From Rhizophagus irregularis (lineage: Eukaryota > Glomeromycota > Glomeromycetes > Glomerales > Glomeraceae): a stretch of 64,000 bases of DNA. The stretch lies in the NCBI RefSeq assembly GCF_026210795.1, contig NC_089447.1, forward strand, positions 374,501 through 438,500. The letters are read 5' to 3'. Position 1 is the first letter of the stretch. Every line of letters begins with the position of its first letter. Positions 11,201 through 23,084 of this stretch are shown in pieces. A program made the position numbers and the translations under genes. Under the pieces are notes generated by a model. It saw nothing but the letters and a program-made list of their open reading frames with translations. It made no database searches and was not told the origin of the DNA.

Positions 11201-11420
11201 CGGATTATCTGAACTTTAATTCTTTTTATATTTCATAACGCTTAGTTAATGTCAATGAATTATCCTTAAATTAATAATACTCACATACATCGGATTATTT
11301 TTTCATAATGCCTAGTTAATGTCAATGAATTATCCTTAAAATTAATAATACTCACAACATCGGATTATATTTCATAATGCCTAGTTAATGTTAATGAATT
11401 ATCTTTAAATAAAACAAAGT
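11200..11420. repeat. Three tandem copies of a roughly 75-bp unit
   Basis: Each copy reads 'TTTCATAATGCCTAGTTAAT', 'GTCAATGAATTATCCTTAAA', then 'AATACTCAC..CATCGGATTA'. It lies at the right end of the larger array and shares its 'CATCGGATTA' word, so it probably arose from it. Confidence 0.75.
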
Positions 11421-11914
11421 ATTTTCAAAATTGGAAATAAAACAAAGAAACTAAAATAAATCGACAATAAAAATTTCCACCTATCATTATTTTACAAGAT
11501 ATTTATTTTTTCAAATTAAAATTTAATAAAAGTAATAAAAAGTTCCCAATGCCACTTTAGTAAATAAAATATGCAAGCGCGGTGAAGACCTTAGATTCAG
11601 AATTTCAGATACGTCGTTTGGATGAATATCAATGATACAATTATTCATTATCGCAAATAAAAATATTTCTATTATGCTTTTTCCTTATTCGCCATTGATG
11701 TATGTGGAACAACAAAAATTGCTTTATGAAGGAATGAAGGACTTCCATAAATAGAAATTATACAATGAAAATTTACACAATTACGCATAAATAGTTATTT
11801 AGGCTTCAAGTTGTATCACCTGACCTAGTCAAATGCATGATCGACACACATATGAATGAAAAATGGAAGTTAATTCGCACGGTATGACCGCGCAGACTTT
11901 GTTCCGATATCTAT
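11421..11914. other. Non-coding stretch
   Basis: AT-rich to about 11560, then slightly more mixed composition leading to the Myb/SANT-like fragment. I could not assemble an upstream exon without stops. Confidence 0.4.
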
Positions 11915-12028
11915 GTAAAAAAAGACCTCTGGGAACAGATCTCAGATACGTTATCACAACGTACCAATGAGAAATTTTCACCTCCGCAATGTGTGTGTAA
12001 ATGGAAAAATATCAAACAAGATTGTAAG
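11915..12028 (+). pseudogene. Myb/SANT-like (trihelix-type) DNA-binding exon fragment
   Basis: The plus-strand frame reads 'YVKKDLWEQISDTLSQRTN', then 'KFSPPQCVCKWKNIKQDCK'. This is the second half of a Myb/SANT-like domain: Leu-Trp, a helix, then 'C..KWKN+K'. It ends at a good donor (GTAAGATC at 12029). Immediately upstream in the same frame is a stop (TGA near 11887), and 'KWKLIRTV' just before it suggests a broken first helix. No following exon was found. A remnant is likelier than a gene. Confidence 0.55.
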
Positions 12029-13497
12029 GTAAGATCTTTTTTTTTTTAAAAAAAAAAAAATTAATTGCGATTTTTGATAAATTTATTATTTAGCGCCTAC
12101 AATATTCGTTGTAAATTATATATCAAATAAATTTAATTACTAGTAGTAATTCATAATAATTCTGAAGTAGTATTGTTGAAATTAATTTCTATTACTAATA
12201 AGAATATAAAAGAAAGAAAAGTTTATAAATAAATAAAAGCATGATCTATATTAGTTGTACGATAATATGGATACCACGGTATTGTACTTATATTGATTAG
12301 CGTCTCTTCGCGACGTTGACCATGTAAATACCGCAGTATAATATCTATGAAATTATATAATTTTTAGTAATAATCTTAGTAATTTTTACGTAATAAATAA
12401 TCATTGTAATTTGTAAACCTACGTGAACTTTCTATAATAAATTTGTCTTCATATTATTTAGTATTCAGTTAGTGATTTATTGTGGTGGTTCGTGATGGCA
12501 TATTTTTGTAACATAATGCGTCAGCATCTATTACCATCGCCCATTGGTATGTTTTCAGGAACAATACAGCGATATTTTTACAAAATTATAGGTACTAACA
12601 GAAGAGGGAGGTAGTTATTGTTAAGGCGTTACCGCTGGCTCGACGATGTCGTAAAGCGAGTTTTTACGCTTGAGTTCAAAACGTCATCGTATGAGCGGGA
12701 CTACTGACGATCCAAAATCATTCATGTAAGCATTTTGCTTAAACTTTTTTAACGCAGAAATTCATCAAATTTTTCTGCGACGTGCATTGTATAGGTTCAT
12801 ATTTATACTAAAAATTATAATTCTAACGGACTTAAATGAATGATATTTCATCTTTCGAAAATTATGAATGACTTTTGAAAGTAAATCAAATAAATCGTCA
12901 AACATAAAACATAAGCATAAAATGAATTGTATAGATCAGTAAAATAATTGTAAATTTGACACGAACAATTATCCAATGATAATGGATTAAAAAATTATCA
13001 GAGTTGACAAATTGACCAATTGGAACAGCTAATTATAAAAAAAAAATTGCATCATATGCGTGCCAACTGGTCAAGAAATTTTATATGCCCAGTCAAAAAA
13101 AATAAAATTACTGAACATGTACTATTAAAATTTGCCAACACTGTTTTTTTTTCATATATTGAGTTTTATAATTCTTTCCAGCCGAGTATAAAATTTCTTA
13201 ATTTGCCTGTTAGTCGATTTTTTTTTTTAGTAATATACATATATGTGTATATATATATACAGTATATATATTTTTACATATTTCTTAATTTGTTGCAATT
13301 TCAACTGAAATTGAAATTCATTCTCAAATTGGAATTCGAAAAAAAAATAAACGTTAAATTAACAAATTCCAATTTTCGGAAAAATTTAATTTTTATCTTA
13401 AAGTTTCGATCAATAACATCAAAATCGAAATTTGATCTGAAATCAGAAAACATCGATCGTACCGTTCCCGATTTCATAAGGATCAACAAATGAAAGG
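12029..13497. other. Non-coding, AT-rich stretch
   Basis: It contains a T-run/A-run hairpin at about 12040-12061. An imperfect inverted pair, 'ATACCACGGTATTGTAC' near 12272 and its near-complement near 12330-12352, surrounds a 'TCTTCGCGA' centre. A 157-codon open frame at 13020-13493 has only Phe/Ile/Tyr/Lys-rich content and is not credible. Confidence 0.5.
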
Positions 13498-13499
13498 TA

Positions 13500-13607
13500 A
13501 CCCAGTAACATCCGAAAAAGTTCCGTAATAATGGACAGACTTTATGATCAGAAACATAAGAAATAATCCTGTCAAAAATCGCGGAATTTTTTCGAGTGTT
13601 ACTGGGC
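13500..13607. mobile_element. Hairpin MITE, about 108 bp, TA (or TAA) target duplication
   Basis: The ends are inverted: left 'CCCAGTAACATCCGAAAAA', right complement 'GCCCAGTAACACTCGAAAAA'. Flanks are TA(A) at 13498 and TA(A) at 13608. Size and TA target suggest a Tc1/mariner-like non-autonomous element. Confidence 0.7.
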
Positions 13608-14012
13608 TAATATTTCCGATGAGAATTCGCATTTATTGGCTTTTTTAATATCAGTCATTTTTAAGGTTTACAAAATAAAATAATGTAAAAATTTTTAAAT
13701 ATTTATTTAAATAATTTTATAATTTAACATTAATAATTTAATTTTTATAATACATTTAAATATAAACTAATTTGTTCTGTGGCGGGCTTGCTTACTCGGA
13801 ATCACTTGCATTTTTTTTTTTTAATGATCATCCCTTTTTCTCGGCGCTAACTGCATGGACTCCAACTTAATAGCGGACATACATACAAAACGTGAAGTTT
13901 GGTTTTGGTCCGGTATAATACATACATACGTATTTAACTATATACATTCTTACATCAACACGTTCCTCGACGCTATTAGCATATTTGGTGCCGGATTTTT
14001 CATAATCAAACT
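13608..14012. other. Short AT-rich intergenic stretch
   Basis: 3' flank of the minus-strand F-box-like gene. A 67-codon plus-strand frame at 13855-14058 overlaps the gene's end and has no support. Confidence 0.4.
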
Positions 14013-15830
14013 TTATTGTTTTAACCTTTTGGGACAAACTTCTTCATTAATCTCTTGATTCTGCGAAGAAGTAATTCTTTCCAAGAATTTTTCAAAATTG
14101 TTTCTAAAAGTTTCGGTAATGTCTGTATTATTATTTACAAGAGTTTGCAAATCTTCTAATAATCTAATCCATCCACTTCTATCTGGATGTTCTGGTTGTT
14201 CATTCATGTCGGTATACTTTCTCTTATTATTTTCATTATTGTCAATTTCTGGTCTGTTATATTCATAATCTATTTTATATGAATTGCATTTTAATTCTAG
14301 ACCAAATAAGTTTGGCAAACTAATTTCAAATAAAGGCCTTATTATCTCCTCATTGTTTACCAATGTTAAATATTGTAAATAATTTGCTTTAAATGGAATT
14401 CTTTCATTACAAAATTCGAGGTAAATTGAACAAATAGCATTAAAAGCACATCTAGTAAGATGATCAGGAATTTCTCTTTCAAGAATTTCTTGTGATTTTA
14501 AATCTATCCATATTCTTGATTCCATAATATCCTCGAAACATTTTTGGGTAGCTTCGGAATTAGGTCCGAATTTTTTTAATATCCAATAATATAGATTCGA
14601 ATGTACTGATAAAGACCTTATTTTTATCTTTTTTATTGAAAAAGTATTATATCTAAATCCAACTTTGTAACATTCCAAAGCATTTTTCATAGCTTGTTCA
14701 GGTTGATCAATTCTATCATTCAAAAATTCTAATAAATCAGTTTTTCTATGACTTCTCTCCGGCTTAATAGCTTGAATGAGACATAAACTAGCAATAGCAG
14801 ATTTTGATTTTTTCTTATGAATAATCTGAAACGATTCAAGCAAAACATCTCCAATTTCATTTAATTTATGTTCAAATAAATGAAGTGCTTCTTCCATGAC
14901 AGAAGCAGTTAACTTAAATCCAAGATTAATGAGTTGTTTTAAGCGTTTCACAACAATCTTTGTATCAGGACGTTCCCAATCAGCAGGAGGGGTCGGTGGG
15001 AATAAAATTAATAGTGCCCCTTGCATCACGAGGTCGTTAACATCACTACAAATTTCATAATATCCAATTTCTTTCCATAAAGTTACTAAATCGGGATATA
15101 TCAAGATCGCCCGAGCTATAACATTGAGTTGACGACTATTTTCGTAACCATCTTTTGGAGGATATTCTTCATGAGCCCTCGATTGCATTAATTGAATATA
15201 TTCCACCGTATCTTCATGAGCCGGTTTTGGTCGCGGTGGAAATGGTACGAATTTTTTATTTATTATTAAATCTTTAATATCAGCAAGATTTTGAAATAAT
15301 TTTTGAGGTGCTTGATTAATTACTAAAGGGCCAGCTGATAAGAAATGAAATAATTCCATATCATTTCCTTTGATCACGAGATTTTCATCGTTTAAAATAT
15401 TATAACCCGCAGTAATCAATTTTGTAAAAATTGGTAAGGGCAAATTGGATGCCCATGGAGAACTTAATTTTTTTTGAAAGGCTCGAATTCTATCAAAATC
15501 GACTTGATTTACATTATGCTCAATTTTGAGTTCAATCAACTTTTCATCATATGGTCCGAAATGCATCAATAGACGCTGTATGAAATATCTTGAAATTATT
15601 GCATTTTTACTTAGCAAAGAATGTAATACTTCACTTGTTAAAAAGCTGTTCCCAAGTCTTACTGCGTGGAACAGTGCATGAGCATGACCGTACTTAAAAA
15701 TGAGCCAATCAGCGCGAGACTGCGGATCTTGCGAAATAGCATACCACTTCTTATTAGTGAGAGCTAGTGAAATTGGTGTATCTACAAATTTGAATATTTC
15801 GATTCTTAACTCGTTGTAAAGAGACTCCAT
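14013..15830 (-). CDS. F-box-like protein, 605 aa, single exon
   Basis: An uninterrupted frame from ATG 15830. Residues 1-60 read like an F-box: 'LYNELRIEIFKFVDTP', 'LALTNKKWYAISQDP', 'ADWLIFKYGHAHALFHAV'. F-box proteins usually recruit substrates to SCF ubiquitin ligases; that role here is inference. The rest is helical, with no domain I recognise. It includes a Pro-rich linker ('FVPFPPRPKPAHED', about residue 195-210), 'FPPTPPADW' near 280, a charged Asn-rich stretch near 530-550 and a basic end ('CPKRLKQ'). Parts of the same family recur at 28.2, 29.0, 31.5 and 60.1 kb. This is the only copy here with a full-length frame, so it is the likely functional member. The upstream region at 15950-16020 is also conserved beside the other copies. 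Confidence 0.85.
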   Translation of the reverse strand: MESLYNELRIEIFKFVDTPISLALTNKKWYAISQDPQSRADWLIFKYGHAHALFHAVRLGNSFLTSEVLHSLLSKNAIISRYFIQRLLMHFGPYDEKLIELKIEHNVNQVDFDRIRAFQKKLSSPWASNLPLPIFTKLITAGYNILNDENLVIKGNDMELFHFLSAGPLVINQAPQKLFQNLADIKDLIINKKFVPFPPRPKPAHEDTVEYIQLMQSRAHEEYPPKDGYENSRQLNVIARAILIYPDLVTLWKEIGYYEICSDVNDLVMQGALLILFPPTPPADWERPDTKIVVKRLKQLINLGFKLTASVMEEALHLFEHKLNEIGDVLLESFQIIHKKKSKSAIASLCLIQAIKPERSHRKTDLLEFLNDRIDQPEQAMKNALECYKVGFRYNTFSIKKIKIRSLSVHSNLYYWILKKFGPNSEATQKCFEDIMESRIWIDLKSQEILEREIPDHLTRCAFNAICSIYLEFCNERIPFKANYLQYLTLVNNEEIIRPLFEISLPNLFGLELKCNSYKIDYEYNRPEIDNNENNKRKYTDMNEQPEHPDRSGWIRLLEDLQTLVNNNTDITETFRNNFEKFLERITSSQNQEINEEVCPKRLKQ

Positions 15831-16309
15831 GTTTTTTTTTTTGTGGAAGTGTTTCGATAAAAATTGGGACTTATATAATTGATCGGAAGGGGCGGAGTGT
15901 GATCATCATGTACAAATTGTACAAATTTTTTTTTTTTATACATCATTCAGAAATCCCAAAAAGGGGAACCAATAAGTTCATTCGGTGTATGTAAATTTTT
16001 ACTCCAAATGTATAAAAAAAAGGTAAGCCATCCCGCTATTATTTAATTATTTAAAAAGCTTTAATTATTTCTCTTGAGGATAGTGAACAAATTTTATGAC
16101 AATTAAATGATCAACAAATTATCTCGTATATATAAAAATTTTTTTTAAGGCAAATTTTCTTCTTGTTAAATATATGTTAACATTAAACATTTTTGTATTG
16201 AACTTCTTAATCTTTAAAATATAATAATATTAAATTATTAATTAAAATTCGTATTATTCAATCCGGAATTAATTTTGCTGAATTGTGATTAGTTTCATTC
16301 AATCCTTTC
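15831..16309. promoter_or_regulatory. Conserved upstream region of F-box-like gene copies
   Basis: 'TTCATTCGGTGTATGTAAAT' followed by 'TTTTACTCC..ATGTATAAAA' occurs at 15978-16020 and again near 29337-29375 and 60788-60830, each time just upstream of an F-box-like copy. Conservation may reflect shared duplication, not regulatory function. Confidence 0.5.
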
Positions 16310-17000
16310 AAACATGGCCAAATTTGGTCACATTTCAATGTAAATAAATGTAACACAACCCCATAGTCCCTTATTAGCTTTGAAAAAATTTTTGTGTAAT
16401 TATTAAAAAATAAGCCATAATTAATCTATGCAGTTATTTACGACCAGTTCATTCATTCATTCGTTTTGATTGTTGTTTGTAGCAGTTATTCATTGTTGTC
16501 CCATATGATTATCTATATCCTTTCATAAGCGAGTTTGTCCGTTTTTTATAAAAAATGAATGATGATTAGTACTTGAATGCCAAATGTTTACAAATAGAGA
16601 AATAAAAAATAAATATTTGGTATAACAGTTTCTTTTATTAGTAGTATCTTTATTTACTGACTTTTTAATTAATTACATATTATTCCTATACACAAAGTTA
16701 CAAGAAACTTTAGCAAGATCAAAGAAATTATAAGGAAGCTTATTGTGCTTATTGTCGATGCAGGTTATTAAAAAATTTTTATATTTTAAAATTTTTGAAT
16801 TCTAATCAGAAATTCCGATGGTGTTATTAATAATACTATATAAGTAATTATTCAACAAGAATCTATTGTTTTAAAAAGGAGAACCAGTTATTCTCTGCAT
16901 TAATAAAAGCTTAATTTTTAGTACCCGAGGTAATAACTAAGAAGGATATCGTAATATTTATATAATTGCATAATATGACTCCGTATCTAGTGATTTATTT
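16310..17000 (+). repeat. Dispersed repeat, copy 1 (about 690 bp)
   Basis: It shares ordered words with 29870-30350 (inverted), 58985-59650 (inverted) and 60978-61380 (same orientation). Examples are 'GTTCATTCATTCATTCG', 'TTTGATTGTTGT', 'CATATGATTATCTATATCC', 'CTGACTTTTTAATTAATTAC', 'AAGGAAGCTTATTGT' and 'GATATCGTAATATTTATATA'. No open frame. In each case it lies close to F-box-like or 136-aa family sequence. Confidence 0.75.
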
Positions 17001-19189
17001 AGCTGGGGAGAAATTGTACATAAGGAGAATTATACAAGGCGCTAATTAACTTTATCGGTCTTACTCCGCATATTGTACGCATATCCATACGTATATATAT
17101 AAAACGATAAATGATGATTCTTTATTGTCTTAGATTATTATGGTTTGAATTGTTTAATAAAAAAGGAAAGAGCTTAAACGAAATAAACATTTTTTAAGTA
17201 AAATTTTCGATTTAATCTATTAATCTTATATGAGATAAAAATATTATGCTTTTTTTATTAATCGAAAAAATTATAACTATCGTAAATTTTATTAACGTTA
17301 TTAACATGGCATTTTTGGTAGGTTAGTTTGTAAAACTGTAAAGTTTGTTCGCTAAATCCTTGTTTCCCAAAATTGGAAATAATCTGCGATGTAACATTTA
17401 TTTTTATTTCTCTTTCTTAGAATTTCCTTTTGTAGTTACAGTAAATTCCGTGACGCCATTTTTGATTACACATAATTAGTTACAGTTTTTTTATGATTTT
17501 CCTTCTTTGATCTTATTTATTCATTTTGAAAATCGCTTTGTTGTGATTTCCTAATTTTGTTGATTAAAGTTTGCTACAGTTTTGTGTATCATTTGAATAA
17601 CACGTTGATCTTTCAATTTCGACAAAAGAATCTAGATTAAATAAATAATGTAATGAAAGACAAATATTGATCATGTGGTCGTTCAATCAGTATTTTTGTA
17701 AAATGTTTATTTGTTATTATATAACATGATTAAGCTATTAAACAAAATAATAAGCTTACTTTGAAAAATTCACCATATTTGATCAAATTATATTTTTAGG
17801 AAACATTATCCATAATAATAAAGCTTAATTAAAAAAAACGAAAAATAAAAGGAATATTTTCTATCTTATCAAATTTCTTCAATGTAAAATGAAACAAATT
17901 AAGTAATAAAGTTATTATGTTTTAATCAATTTTATAAATTAATATTTTGGTGTAATTAAAGATTCCGGAAATTAACCTTACTTTATTAATTCAAAAATGG
18001 AAAAAAAATGGAAAAAATTAATTTTTTTTTTTCTTTCCCTTCTTATTTTCCTTTTTTTAAAAAACATACATACAAGGTATTATTGTGGACTTATAATTAA
18101 GACGAAATGTGGTGGTCAATGTTTGGTTTTACCGTATTTAATTTCGGTATCACCATCTGCTGCGCCAAGCCCAAAATACTTTTAATTTTTACCTTTCGCT
18201 TTGTACCGATAAAGAATCGAATAAAAATGTCATTATTCATATTACATATTTTTTTTTTATAATCTAACATTAAGAAATGGGCATCTGACAGGGGAATGAT
18301 GCAACAACGCATATTTTCTCTTTCATAAGGAAAGCTTCAATATTATAACAAAGAAAATAATCAAAGATCTACACATGTTAAAAATAGTATACGCCACAAT
18401 GACAGAAATTACCTCGATTGAATGTAAAATTTTTGAAAATTGTTGAGAGTAAAAAAAAAAAAAATGAATGAATATTATTATTATGATATCAAATTTTGTA
18501 AATATTTTTTTTTTTTTGAATGAATACTTAAATAGAAATAAGTTACCAAGAAAATTCATCATGTTATTCATGCTTCGTCTACAAACTTTGTTCGATTAAT
18601 ATTTTTATGGTAATGATGAAAATAATGTTATAGATATCTCATTACGTATTATTATGCATATTATAACGGTAACTTTGTTTGTTTACTTTTTCTTTCTTTT
18701 AACTCCGTCTTCAGTTATTAAACAAAACAAAATAGGAAGGAAGGAAATGAGACAAAAAAAGAAACTTCTTTTTTTTTTGTTTCATTTGAAACCACTTAAA
18801 AGGATAATTCCAAACTTTTACAAAGTTTGCATGAAATTCACTTTATAGATTCGTTCTAAAGCAAATAAAAGGAAAGGAGAGTTATCATAATCTGTGCGCG
18901 CACATTCTGAAATGGATAAGAACGACTTTACAATAACATGCCATTCCTTGCATGCATTTACTTATAATTTCGTTTAAAAGTAGAAAAAAAGGAAAAAATA
19001 ACATATCCGTGCGGTGCATCATGCATTTGGATCATTAAAGTATCTCCTTTAAGTAAGTGAAGTTTTTAGTGAGCGACATTTATAGTGCAAAAAATGGAAT
19101 AATAGGATTTCTACATATAACAGATAATATTTTCATATTTTACCTTTTCAACTAGCGACCGATGTCCGGTAATTATCAATATCTCAGCA
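17001..19189. other. Long AT-rich stretch without a recognised gene
   Basis: Nothing coding can be supported. The only repeated piece is at 18075-18190 (separate entry). Open frames at 17997-18848 are short and Phe/Lys-rich. Confidence 0.5.
18075..18190. repeat. About 110-bp dispersed repeat, also at 30507-30625 (inverted)
   Basis: Shares 'CACCATCTGCTGCGCCAAG', 'TAAATTTCGGTATC'-type sequence and 'GACGAAATGTGGTG' with the complement of 30507-30625. Read on the minus strand it gives 'LGAADGDTEIKYG', so it may be a copied scrap of a coding exon. Confidence 0.6.
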
Positions 19190-19412
19190 ATGAAATTTGA
19201 ACGAAAAAATTATTCACATTGTAATAGGCAAGTATCCTAATTTTTTTTTTTTTTTAAAAAAAAAATACTAATGTTTCAATTTTCGAAATCCAATATTTTA
19301 GAAGCGTTACGGTGACTATAGTTTGAATTCTCAATGTTCCTATTATTTATATTGCTATCGGATAAATTGTGAAAATGATCAAGAAAAAATAATCAAACGC
19401 CAGTATCAATAA
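19190..19412 (+). CDS. Possible two-exon small Cys-containing protein, 50 aa
   Basis: Exon 1 is 19190-19231 (ATG AAA TTT GAA..., 14 codons). The intron is 19232-19301 (GTATCC..TTTTAG, 70 bp). Exon 2 is 19302-19412, ending in TAA. Frames join in phase 0. The product contains 'YSHCNRQ', 'QCSYYLYCYRINCENDQEK' and a basic end. The Cys/Tyr pattern faintly recalls the Cys-pair region ahead of Rhizophagus kinases. It is short, has no homologue in the window and rests on two splice motifs, so it is weakly supported. Confidence 0.25.
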
Positions 19413-22290
19413 GGTAAAAATTTCTTCTACTTTAGATTCCTTTAATTTTTAAGTTTCGGACGGAACAGCTGTAATTCTATAATTTGTAATGACATACTAC
19501 TATTTATTACCTTCAGAGTCAAGATAGTCGCCAACGAACCGTACATCCTATTACTCTGACGAAATTAATCTATGTTACGCGAACTATAAAATTAGTGTGT
19601 TTAATATGAACAATACAAATATTTCCAAAGGCTCTTTTCGACATCATTTGCTAAAGGTGAATACGCATTTTTTTTTTTGTTCTATTTATCAAGAGTATTC
19701 TATATATTGTAAAAACAGATAATTCCTCAGAAATATTCAAGATTTTAAAAAATTGATATCATTTGGAACATCGACTAATAATACTCTTTTATCATTTTTT
19801 AGTTCTGAGAATAAATTATATAATTTGAAATTGCTTTAGGGCATTTTCTATATTAAAAAATTTTCCCGGCAGACGGCTTTCTGTATTTTTTTTTTTCCAA
19901 CCATATCAATGGTTTAACATTAATAAAAGTATTAAAAATTATGACAATACATTTTGTCAAATTAATAACTGAAAATTTTTTAGATTCTCGTAAAAATTTT
20001 AATAAAAATAATGAGGATCGTGCAAATAATCCATATAACAATATAACAATACGTAGTAAACTTTGGTTCTTGCATTTATTTTTACCATTTTTGACAAAAA
20101 TTATTTTTTTATATTTGACAAAAATTAAATTTTTTTTTTTTAAAAAAAAAAGTAAAAAATATGAAAAATTTTATATTTAAATGAAAAAAAACAAAATTGT
20201 GATAAGAGAATTCATTTGATATATGCTAGATTTATAATATTCATTAAAAGAAAATTTCAAGAATTTTATAATTATTTTTGTATATTATTTTTTTTTTTCC
20301 AAAGTAAAAGGTATGGTTGCGACGTAAACCATTAAAAAAAGCGATGGACTAGATCATTCACTACTGCCAAGTATACTTAACACCACCGATCTTCATGCAA
20401 CGAAAAAAGAATATTTGAGCTGATATGCAAATAAAATTGAAATTTCCGAAGGTAATTATGTGAAAGTGATGACGAGAATAAAAATCATCCTTCAAAGAAG
20501 ATGGTTCAATTCTCAATACTTGGAAAAATTTACCGTATGATGCTGGCCGCAGTACTCTCATATATAGTATTCCCCTCTTTTATCTGGAAAAAATCTCCAT
20601 TTTCTTCCCCATAAAAACGAAATTTGTTAAATTTGTCTTATACTTGTGCTCATGTGTAATAAATGTCTAAAAAACGCCATTTTGTTTAATTTTTGTTTTT
20701 TTTGTAATGACATAAATCGGACAAAATGGTGCTTTTTAGACGTGAACACGAATATATCACACATTTTATTTTTATAGGGCTTTAATTTTACTATTTAAAC
20801 ATTCTAATTTTACTCAGGCGACACATTTAAATAATTTTTGAATATACTACAAGTTTTTAAAACCCTTCGTTTATAATAATAAAAAATTTCGTACACCCCG
20901 ACAGCGTCAACCGAGTACTGCGGCCTGCGAACATGACATGCGACTGTTGATGCATAACATTAACATGTTTACATATGTTTACATATGAGAAACAATGTTT
21001 GTGTGAAAAATAAATAATCATTGAATTACAGACTAGCCTGGGTGAATAAAATAATTTCTAGATTCTCGTAACTCTCGTGCGTCGGTTTTTGAAAAAAGAA
21101 AATTTTCTTATAATAAAAAAATTACCGCATGATTTAATGGCGCAGACTTTTTGAAGACGTGTTGATACCAGATAATAAATGTGAAGACATTGCGAAGAAG
21201 GTAACTCGCGAATTCCACTATATCGAATTATGAAACAACTTTGCTCTAAGTCGTTTGAATTTCTGACATGCTAATTATGTCAAAAATTAGTAATTGAATT
21301 TTTTGGTCTTAGTCCTTGACAAATTTTCATATCTATAAATTCATCGTGAGATATATTATGATAAGGAGGTCGAATGGCCCTTAAACATAACTGAATCATA
21401 TTGATAACCCGAAAGCCACCGAAGATCGAGTCTGCGGCACTCACGATAACCGCTGGTCGTCAATGGGTTACCTGGTCTGATAGGAATTTTCGCGCGAAGT
21501 AGTTGTTGAAAATACGTCCTCTTTTGGGAAATCTTATACAAATTTCTTATGCAACAATTCTAATCCATAAAGTTCATCTGCTTGGTATATATTTTTCTCT
21601 TAAGACATCAAGGCAATACTTTATAAATTTATAAATTTTTTAAATGCTTTTATTTTTACTAGTTACCTACTAAATTATCTGTTTTCTTCTTATTTTAAAT
21701 TAAGCGTTCCTAATTCTTTCTTATTAGCAACCGTAATGCGTGTAATATCATTCATCACGATAATAATTAAGATTAATTTATTTTAAGTCCGTCAATCTTA
21801 GGGTTTTTACCGTATTGAAAACAGATATCAATCCAAATGAAAAATTGTATGATTGTTATTTTATTATTATTATTATTGTAATTTGGATAGTTGTTAAAAT
21901 TACAAGTTTTTGTAAATCCTTAAAGTAAGATTTTTTATTGCTTCGTCAAAATTTCTATTTTCATCAATATTCAATTTTGGCTTTTATTTTACATAGTATC
22001 ATAGCGAGTAAAATTCAGTTTATTGACCCGTAACATTATGATAGATTTTTATAAGATATAGTAATAGTAAATGATAATCATGAAATGTAAAGTAATGAAA
22101 ATTGTAAATTTGCATTTCATTTGTTTTATAATATTATACATATATTATTTCCAAGAGCAATTAATATATATAATGAATCATAAGGAAATTCTTTAAGGCT
22201 GAGGTTAATATAAATTTTTAATTCTACGTAATATTATAGTATCAATAACAATATTTGACAAAGTTTCCAGATAGTAATTATATTTATTAA
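19413..22290. other. Long stretch without a recognised gene
   Basis: AT-rich with T-run/A-run hairpins (for example 20136-20149). A small inverted pair lies at 20661-20740, listed separately. 'GGCCGCAGTACTC' at about 20543 has its complement at about 20914. Frames at 20361-20561 and 21356-21541 lack support. Confidence 0.45.
20661..20740. repeat. Inverted repeat, possible small MITE core
   Basis: 'TGTCTAAAAAACGCCATTTT' on the left matches the complement of 'AAAATGGTGCTTTTTAGACG' on the right with two mismatches. The weaker flanking words 'CTCATGTG' and 'CACGAATATATCACAC' suggest an element of about 120 bp. No clear target duplication. Confidence 0.5.
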
Positions 22291-22455
22291 ATGAATAATG
22301 AGAAAGAGGAAAAAGAAGTGGAAGATTTAGGAGGAGAAAATAATAAAGGTGACGTGATTCAGTCTCTTTTTCATGAGCAAGTTTTGACCTACGCAGTTCA
22401 CGACTATGAGCTTATACATTTTGATACCATTCTTCAAATTCTTTCACATTTTTAG
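22291..22455 (+). CDS. Short acidic coding-like ORF, 54 aa, unrecognised
   Basis: ATG at 22291 to TAG at 22455: a Glu/Lys-rich start ('MNNEKEEKEVEDLGGENN') followed by 'VIQSLFHEQVL' and 'ELIHFDTILQILSHF'. Codon use looks more protein-like than the surroundings, but it is short and has no partner. It could be an exon of a lost gene. Confidence 0.25.
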   Translation: MNNEKEEKEVEDLGGENNKGDVIQSLFHEQVLTYAVHDYELIHFDTILQILSHF

Positions 22456-22697
22456 GTAATCCGGGATCTTTGAAACCTAAAGTAATTAACCTATTTCACA
22501 ATCTGGCTCCCCATATTAAAAAGTCCCTATAAAAAATTTTTATCCGAATATTTCCATAACTTCGTAAAAATTCCGTGAAAATGATACATTCACGGATATT
22601 CGTGTTAGAGTGCATGATTTAAGGCTATAAATTCCATGAAAATGATACATTCCCGGAAAAATCATGGAACGATAAAACACGGATCAACACTTTTTAC

Positions 22698-22868
22698 AGG
22701 GAGCGTTCATCTGGTTACGTTCCGTTGGGTTATACCATGGATGCTTTCTTGAATCATCTCGTCCGTAATCTTACGAATCGTACGAGGGTCTGGCATTGGG
22801 TCTGGCTCAACTCAGGAACTTTTAAATGGGCGGAGGTAGCAGGTGAGCTTCCCATTAAATTAAACTGA
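22698..22868 (+). pseudogene. Unrecognised coding-like exon fragment
   Basis: An island of clearly higher GC in AT-rich DNA. After an acceptor-like TTTACAG (ending near 22697) the frame reads 'ERSSGYVPLGYTMDAFLNHL', 'VRNLTNRTRVWHWVWLNSG' and 'FKWAEVAGELP', then a stop. It resembles a real exon by composition but matches no family I know. Confidence 0.3.
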
Positions 22869-23084
22869 CTGGTCAGTTTGTTAATTCATCAATTGATGAA
22901 CTACTTTATTCGCCTGGCTTTTCTTCTGATTGTACTGGCACTAATGGTGCGGATACAGGAGCGAGAAGATGAAGGAAATGTGAAAACTTCTTAGAGAAAA
23001 ATTTATTACGTGAAATTATTATTAGTAAATCTGATATATAAATGGTAAATATAATGCACGCTCTTTTCTTGTAATGTACCATTC

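Noticed and set aside
13020-13493. 157-codon plus-strand frame
   Set aside because: Needs a TTG start, consists of Ile/Phe/Tyr/Lys-rich low-complexity sequence, and has no repeat or family support.
20543-20926. Inverted 'GGCCGCAGTACTC' pair as ends of an element
   Set aside because: Only 13 bases match, flanks do not pair, and no target duplication; kept as a note only.
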